Assembly (NCBI GenBank): GCA_027576995.1
Contig: JANBQC010000517.1
Location: 1-20,567 of the forward strand
Source: Dimargaris cristalligena
Lineage: Eukaryota > Kickxellomycota > Dimargaritomycetes > Dimargaritales > Dimargaritaceae
Length of the DNA: 20,567 bases
Direction: 5' to 3'
Shown here piece after piece: positions 8,101-17,100 of the stretch. The stretch's first letter is position 1, and every line of letters starts with the position of its first letter. The translations under genes were made by a program, and so were the position numbers. A model generated the notes under the pieces. That model made no database searches. It saw only the letters and a list, made by a program, of their open reading frames with translations, and was not told the DNA's origin.

Positions 8101-11100
8101 TCGCTTCAACACGGGGCCGGTGGGTAAGGGACCCGGTGTGGGTTTCTGGGCTCCCGGTTGGCGAGTGTGGCTTTTCTTCATGCGCGGTATCGTCCCCCTC
8201 CTGGAGCGTTGGTTAGGCAACCTGCTTGCTCGTCAATTCGAAGGCCGTAATTCCAAGGGGATCGCCAAAACTGTGACCAAACAGCGGGTGGAATCCCACT
8301 TCGATTTAGAGTTGCGCGCGGCGGTCATGCACGATATCTTGGATATGATGCCCGAGGGTATCCGGGCCAGTAAGTCGCGCACGATTCTGCAGCATCTGAG
8401 CGAGGCCTGGCGTTGTTTTGCCCCGGGAACTCTGGTTCGTCTCGCCGATGGCCAGGCGGTTCCTGCCTCGTCTGTAACGGTGGGTACTGAATTGATGGGT
8501 GACGATCAGTCTATTCGCCGAGTCGTTCATGTCAACCAAGGCTCAGCCCCTATGTTCCGGGTCACCTACGCCGATGCCGCTTTTGAATGTAACGGTCCCC
8601 ACACTTTGGTGGTGGTGGCTGCTATGCATACCTACGTGGACTTGGGCGTTGCTGTGGACGGTCGATCGGTTCACATTCGCGTCACCTACCCGACCCTGCT
8701 TCCGGGAGGTTTGCTAAAGGCCCGGCCCGACTACGCGCATCACCTGTGGAACGTGGCTCTTCAGGTCAACGAAACCCCCTTGGAGACTGTGCGTCGCCTG
8801 TACCGCTCCCTGTTGGCCCATTATCAATCGAGCGGCCTGGCGATCCAAACTGCCCCGCTCAAGGGGGATGTTAACCATTTAGTTGGCTTGCGTTTGGTTT
8901 TGCAACCACAGTCTACCCTTACTGTGTCCCATCTGTCCCAGGCCCAGTCCAGCGCGACTCATCCACTGTCGACCCTGACTAATGTAGACCCTGTCCCGGA
9001 AGCCAAGGTTCTCCAGGTCCTCCAGCAGTACACTGAATCAGCCAAGTCTCACCTCTCTTGGGCCGTGGCGGCCGCCGATTTTGCTACCTTTGCCAATCAG
9101 CACCCCGCTGTGGCCTCTAAGTGCCGTTTAGTCCAAGTGGTACCCGAGTCTAAGCAGCTGCGTAAGGTAGCCTTCCAAGTGATGTCTCTGGGCCATGGGC
9201 CTTTTGTGGGATTCGAAGTGGTTGGTACTAACGCTCGGTTCCAACTGCCCGACGGTACGGTGGCCCACAACTGCTGGAAGGCCAACACCCCTTGGAAGGT
9301 TCCGGGACTCCCGACCCCCATCGAGAACATGATCCTGCGCTACGTTAAGTCCAAGTCGGACTGGTGGATCCACTCGGCGCACTACAACCGGGAGCGGGTT
9401 GCCCGTGGCGCCACGGTTGACAAGGTTGCGGCAAAGAAGAACCTGGGCCGCCTGTCTCGGCTGTGGCTCAAGGCCGAACAGGAACGGCAGCACAACTACC
9501 TGAAGGACGGTCCTTACGTATCCGCCGAAGAGGCGGTGGCCATCCAGGCGGCCATGGCCAACTGGTTCGAAAGCCGACGTTTCTCCCCGATCCCGTTTCC
9601 CCCGTTGTCATACAAGCATGATCCCAAGCTACTTAAACTGGCGCTGGAACGGCTGCGCGAGTCCCATAACGTACAGGGCCGGCTGAACCAGAGCCAGCGG
9701 GAAGAGCTCAAGCTAATCGAATGGGCCTTTGACCAACCCCACGAGGCCCTGGGGCGTATCAAACGTATGCTGATCACCCAGCGTGCGTTCAAGGAAGTTG
9801 GAATCGAATTCATGGATCTTTACAGTGAGCTTCTGCCCGTGTATGATGTGGACCCTTTGGAAAAAATAGCGGACGCCTACCTGGATCACTATCTCTGGTA
9901 CGAAGCCTGCCTGTCCCCCACGACCCAAGTGCAACTCTACCCCCGGGGACAAGCATCTTTGCAACAGGTCCGGGTCGGACAGCTCCTCATGGGTGACGAT
10001 GGTTTGCCCCGTCGGGTCACCAATGTCTACCGTGGTTCTACCTCCGTCATGTATGATATTGTCCAAAAGGGAGCCATGGGCTACCGGACTACCGGAAACC
10101 ACGTGCTCTGTCTGCGCCCCGACTCCCGCTTACATCCGCGATTGGTCGAAACGTGCGACGGCGACCTGATGTTGGTTTGGTATAGTAAACATACCCTGCG
10201 TCGCCATACCACTCATTTCCGAGTTGGCCGTCCGGCTTTAATCCCCAGCATTTCGTCCGCGCGTCAGTCCCTCCTGGCTTTCCTGGACCATGTTCGTCCC
10301 GAACACTATACTTACCGCTGGACTCCTGCCGGCTACTGCGTGGTTGAATATCTGGACATTGCCGGCCAGATCCAGAAAATCACCCTGGGTGATTCCAAGA
10401 CCGATCCCTGGTTGTGCACCGAATTCCACGTTTCCGATGTGGCCAGTGCTCGACAGGCTGCGATTGCTTTCGCCCGACGGGCAGATTTCGTGCTTACCCC
10501 CGAATCTGTCGCTGAATTGACGGTAGAGAACTATCTTAAGCTGCCACTTGTCTTGCAGCGTGCCTATCAAGGTATTCAGGCCGGTTCTGGACGACAGGCC
10601 AAGGGTACTTCTGCCCGGACTCCTTTCCAAGTCCTCCCGGTGGTCGGCACGGATATGCCCTACATGGGTTTGGCTCTGGACGGCAATGAGCGGTTCTGCC
10701 TGGCAGACGGTACGGTAACCCATAACTCCAAGCGCCACCTGTTCCCGGCCTGGATCAAACCCTCGGATGCCGAAGTTCCCCCACTTCTAGTTTACAAGTG
10801 GTGCCAGGGTATCAACAATCTGGAAGATGCCTGGGACACTTCCGAGGGGCAGACCTTGGTTATGCTGGAAACCAGTTTGAGTCGAGTGGCCGAGAAGATC
10901 AATCTTACGCTGCTCCACCATCTGCTTCGAATGATTATGGACCACCAACTGGCCGATTACATGTCGGCCAAGAATAATGTCGTGCTGAACTACAAAGACA
11001 TGAACCACACCAACAGTACCGGGCTTATCCGCGGTCTGCAATTCGCCAGTTTCCTATTCCAGTTCTACGGGTTGATGCTCGATCTGCTTATCCTCGGCCT

Positions 11101-14100
11101 ACAACGCGCCAGCGATATGGCGGGTCCCCCGAACCTACCCAATGACTTTTTGCAGTTCCGTGATATTCCCACCGAGACCCGGCACCCCATCCGAATGTAC
11201 GTCCGCAACGTGGATCGCATCCATATGGTGTTCCGGTTTACGGCGGACGAGAATCGCGATCTGGTCCAACGGTTTCTGAGTGAACGCCCCGACCCGAACG
11301 GCGAGTACATGGTGGGCTACAACAACAAGAAGTGCTGGCCGCGGGACTGTCGGATGCGTTTATTCCGGTCCGACGTGTTACTAGGCCGCGCTACCTTCTG
11401 GGACATCAAGAACCGCCTCCCCCGTGGCCTGACCACCATCGATTGGGAAAACAGCTTCGTCAGTGTGTACAGCAAGGACAACCCCAATTTTCTATTCGAT
11501 ATGTGTGGGTTCGCGGTGCGTGTTCTGCCCAAGATCCGTAGTCAGCAGGAGGAGTTTAGCCTGCGTGACGGAGTGTGGAACCTGGTCAACGAACAAACCA
11601 AGGAACGTACTGCTCAGGCCTTCCTGCGGGTTGATGATGCCTCGTTGCAGAGTTTCAATAACCGGGTCCGCCAGATCCTCATGTCCTCGGGCGCCACCAC
11701 GTTCAGCAAGATTGCCAACAAGTACAACACCGCGCTACTCTCGTTTATGGTGTACTACCGAGAGGCCGTGGTGGCCACCCGGGAGGCCCTGGATCTGTTG
11801 GTCAAGTCCGAAAACAAGATTCAGACCCGCATTAAGATCGGCCTTAACTCCAAAATGCCCAGTCGGTTCCCGCCCGTGGTGTTCTACTGTTACGGCCGTG
11901 ATCATCCCGTGCGAATGGCCGATGGGCGCGTGCGACCTATTCAAACCATTCGAGTGGGCGACGAGGTGATGGGAGCAGATGGTCATCCGCGGGCGGTATT
12001 AGATACCACCAATGGGCATCAGCCCCTCTACCGTGTCCAGGAGCTGTCCGCCGACCAGGATAGTGCTGCTTGGACTACGGTACACCCAGGTGAGTATACC
12101 TCCCTTGACGCGAGCTTCACGTGTACCCAGGAACATCTTCTGGTGCTTCGTCCCAACCCCGCCCAGCTGCAGTCGACCCAGGCCTCTGTGAAGGCCAGTG
12201 GGAGTTGCCCCTTGGCTACTCCCCTAGAGGCCAGCTGCCCCTTGCCAGCGTTTTACACTGAACCGCCTTCCTCGTTGATCCTAACCCATTCGGTTGACCC
12301 CTCCATCAACAGCGTGGCCCCCCCTGCCGGTACTGATGCTTTGTTATCTTCGGTGGTGAAGGGAACCCTTCTCACCTGGCGATGGGCAATGGCGAACCTG
12401 CCTGGTGTACCGTGCCCCATTTTGGCTCCGCAGCCATGGCTGTTGTCGTACAACTCGGATGATGCCTCTCGCATTTCTGATGATCGTTCATCGGAACCCT
12501 CAAAGACCCTGGGCCTGCGGGACCCCGTCAGCTCGGTTCCCTACCCCTCCCTCGCTACAGCCGTCCGGGCCTGTCAGCGGGAGCATCAACTGGCCAATCC
12601 CAACCACGTTTGGACTGTATCCGCCCAGCACTACGCTCTCTTGGAAGAACTCTACCCCGCCCTGGCCCGCCATTATGTAATGTACCGCGCAAGCGTAGCT
12701 ACCTGGCCCTTGGGTCCGCAGCTTAGATTCCACGAGCACTGCGCCGCCACTGTGGACAAGGAAGCCCAACTGGCTCACTGGTTCGGTCAATGGCTCGTCA
12801 ACTATCAGTCGACCGAAGCATCGACTACTGCGTTGTCCTCCATCCCTACGGCTACCCAGGCGGTGTTTACCAGTCTGGTTCAGAGTTGGTCCTCGGTTGA
12901 ACTGCAGGCGCAATTGGTTACCCTTAACCGTGAAATTCGCCAGCACCTTCTAGTGGGGCTCTTAGCTTCCGCTAATTCTGCCGATTCTATTTGGCAACTG
13001 GCCTGTTCCGCACCTGCTCGACAGATGCTGGCTGAGCTGATCCATCAGCTGGCCACCTCGCTAGCCCTACCCGTGCGGGTCGCCTACTCAACTGCCGCTA
13101 CTGCTGCCGAGGCTACTATCCTGGTCCGCTTCCAATCGAACCATTCCGGTTCCCATCCTACCGAAGACCTGCTCACCTGGATTCGGGCTTCTGAGGCCAG
13201 TGTATTGCCCTGCAGCTTTACTTTGCACTCACCTGGCACCGATACCCCCGTCGATCCCTACTTTGGGTTCCAACTAGCCGGGGATGGCAAGTTCCTGCAC
13301 GGCGACTTCGTCGTTGGCCACAACTGTCCCAAGGAACTGGGTGGGTTGTCTATGTTATCCATGGGTCATATTCTTATTCCCCAGTCCGACCTCCGTTGGT
13401 CCCAGCAAACCGATGCCGGAATTACCCATTTCCGGTCCGGGATGAGCCACGAGGAGGGACAAATGATACCCATCCTGTTCCGTTATATCCAACCTTGGGA
13501 GTCCGAGTTTATCGATTCCCAGCGCGTTTGGGCCGAATATGCCCTGAAGCGCCAAGAGGCCCTTGCTCAGAACCGCCGGCTGACCCTCGAGGATCTGGAG
13601 GATTCCTGGGACCGCGGCATTCCCCGTATCAATACCCTCTTTTGTCTCCTGCCGGGTACCCCAGTACTGCTCGAATCCGGCCGTGCGGTGGCCGTCGAGG
13701 ACCTACGTGTCGGTGACCACCTCCTGGGTGACGACAGTTGGGAAAATCCCGCCTATAAACCCCGGCGGGTTGAACAACTGTTCGCGGGAGAGGACGATAT
13801 GTTCCGAATTCAGCTTACGATCCCCATATCCGCTGGTAATGAGGTAGCCTACCATGAGTTCACCTGTACTAGCAAGCACATTTTGGTGCTACAGACCATG
13901 TCTGGCGTGGTTCGCACTGAAACACTGCCTACCGGAGATTCCGTGACCCACTATTGGCACGGAAGCGGCCTTCTGCTGCCCGGGGTAATCCAATCCCCGG
14001 CTGGTAGCGCCCCCGAGCTTCCCCCTGGTGCCGTTCTTTACGGAGATACTATCGAATTGTCGGCCAAGACGGCCCATGAGGTCATTCAAAGATCACCCGA

Positions 14101-17100
14101 TTTCCTCCACGCTTTTGCCATTTACACTGTGCCGACGACATTCCCCAGCCAGGACCAACCGGCCGTCAGTCCATACCTGGTGGGTGCTTGGTTGGCCCAA
14201 GGGGCTTCTCTGAACCCCACTTTTGAAGTTCCCGTCAACGATGCCTCCGTAGTGGCTAAACTGTCCGATTCAGGGTCCGACTTAAGTGTCTCCGTACAAG
14301 TGACCCGCTTGGCCCACGCAAATGTCGTCCATGTGACACGGACAACTGGCGATACCCCCGATGGCCTTGTCGACTTTAGCAACGTCAAGGTTCTTAATGG
14401 TTATCGCTTCGGGTCGATCGCTGTCCGTACCGAGTTATTGGCTGGCTACTTTGATTTAGGGGGCACCTGGGCCGGTTTGTTCGACTCCACTTCGCCGGGC
14501 TGGCTGCCATCGTTGGCCCTCTCTGTGGGCTTCAGCGGTCCGCTGTCGGCACATAGTCAGAGCCGACTCCCCACCCTGTCCAGTCGCTATGCCGGTGAAT
14601 CCGACAGCCTTTCCTTTGGGCACACTGTTACATTGTCCTGGACTTTGACCCCTGCTGGTCGGCACAATTTCTTCGGGTTCGAGATTGACGGTAACAGCCG
14701 TTTCCTGCTGGACAAATTTGTGGTGTCCCATAACAGTAAGGATCGCCACACCCTCGCCTACGACAAGGGCTGGCGTGTCCGAACCGAGTTCAAGAAGTAC
14801 CAGGTTCTGCGCAACAACCCCTTCTGGTGGACCAACCATCGCCATGACGGTAAACTGTATAACCTGCAGAACTACCGAACCGATATGATCCAGGCCTTGG
14901 GTGGTGTCGAAGGGATTCTGGAACATACCCTATTCAAGGGTACCTATTTCCCCACCTGGGAGGGTCTGTTCTGGGAACGGTCTAGTGGGTTCGAAGAATC
15001 CATGAAGTTCAAGAAACTGACCAATGCCCAACGTAGTGGTCTCAACCAGATTCCCAACCGTCGCTTCACCCTGTGGTGGTCGCCCACCATCAACCGAGCC
15101 AACGTCTACGTGGGTTTCCAGGTTCAGCTGGATCTTACCGGTATTTTCATGCACGGTAAAATCCCCACGCTGAAGATCTCCTTGATTCAAATCTTCCGGG
15201 CCCATTTATGGCAGAAGATCCACGAAAGCGTCGTGATGGATCTGTGCTTCGGCCAAGGGACTGAGGTGATGATGGCCGACGGTAGTTTCCGCGCTGTTGA
15301 AAATATCGCCATCGGTAACCAAGTCATGGGCGAGGATGGTCTCGCGCGGCCCGTTCGTGCCGTGACCCGTGGTTCGGGGGCGTTGTACCGTCTGCGCGCA
15401 CACAGTGGTAAATCGTCTGACCATATCATGGATCCTCATGATGTGGTGATCAATGCCCGGCATTTGTTGGTGCTGGTTCCCCGTGGCTCGCCGTTGTCCG
15501 TTACCCTGATCCCGGGATTGGATGATTCCAGGGACTCTGCGGAAGGCTACCGAGTGACCTGGTGGACCACTCTCTTTGATGATGAACTGGGGATGTCTCG
15601 TCCTTACCAGCGCTCCACCACCTTCCACGACAGTCCCAACGGTAGTGCATTGAGCCAGGCTCAGCAGTTCGTTAAGCAAGTCCAGGCCTCCCTGTTGACT
15701 ATTTGGGAGGTACCAGCCCAGGTTTTCTACGAACTTTCCTGCCTGATCCCGTCTTTCCTGGAACAATTCCGCCTATATCGCCCGGGTTCCGGGGTCAATT
15801 TCTCTACGGAATCGGAAATGTCCTTCTGTTCCATGTTGAAGGCATTGATTCCTCTGGAGTGCTCCCAGCCCCACGATGAGTCCCTGATTAATCTCAATTG
15901 GTTGACCGGTTTATGGCTGGGATCGGGTCTAACTGGGTCCGTCCAGTTGGCATTCCCTTCCGCCACTATCGCCCCAATTAGGACTAAGATTAATTGCATC
16001 GGAAGCCGGCTTTTCATGAAGGTCGCCGAATTCGATACGTACCCCTCCGGCCAAAGCCATCTGGAAATTCGAGATATCCGCTTGGATGATACTGTCGATC
16101 GGAAGCCCGTATTGCACTCGATTTTGAACCACCTGGGGATCTTGCATACCCGCTACATCAGCGATGCCGTTTTGGCATGCCTGGTTAACCAATCCGCCCA
16201 GCATCGACTGGCTTTACTGGCCGGTCTGGTGGATGCCCACGGGGTTCGATTTACCGATGCCCATGGTTGGGAATCTATCCGCCTTTACCAAACGGCGGAT
16301 AATGAAAGCATTCCCCGTTTCACCCAGCACCTTGCTCGATCCCTAGGAATGACCGCCGACGCCCGCCTGGTTTCCGTGGAAGGTCGCTTCAGTGCTAGCC
16401 TCAACCGGAAGCTTCCCGCCGGCGCACTCGTGTACAAGGTCACCCTGCGGTCACACCCATTCCTCCGTCTGCTAGACTGCGCCCACACCGACCGGGTCCC
16501 CCGAGTGACCCGCCCCACCGTGCCCGCGACTAATCAATTCAAATTTACCATTGTACCCGTTCCCAATGGGGGTGAATACTTTGGGTTTGAAGTGGAAGGA
16601 CCCACCCCTCGCTTCCTGCTCCGTGATTTTACGGTGGCCCACAATTGCCAAGTCTTTGACCAGGAACTGGAAGCTCTCCAAATCCAGTCTGTGTCTAAGG
16701 AACAGATTCACCCTCGCAAGAGTTATAAGATGAATAGCTCCTGTTTCGCCGAGGGTACCCGTCTGTTGATGGCCAATGGCACCCACCGTGCGGTTGAAAG
16801 CCTCCGATCGGGCGATCTTCTGATGGGTGATGACGGAAGGGCCCGTCGCATCGAAGCCACATGGTGGGGTCGCAGCGATACCCTGTACCGGGTCGATCAG
16901 AACCAGGCCGCCAGCTTTACCGTTACGGACGAGCATATCCTGGTTCTCGTCGCCCAGGGACTGCGCCCGAAGATTAATGTGTCGGGTTCGCCTAACCGGC
17001 CTGCAGTGACCGTTCAGTTCATTGATCGGGCCCTCCGCACCCACAAGCGAATCTTTGAAGGCAAGGCACTGACCCGTGTAGCCTCCGAAGCACTCGACTG

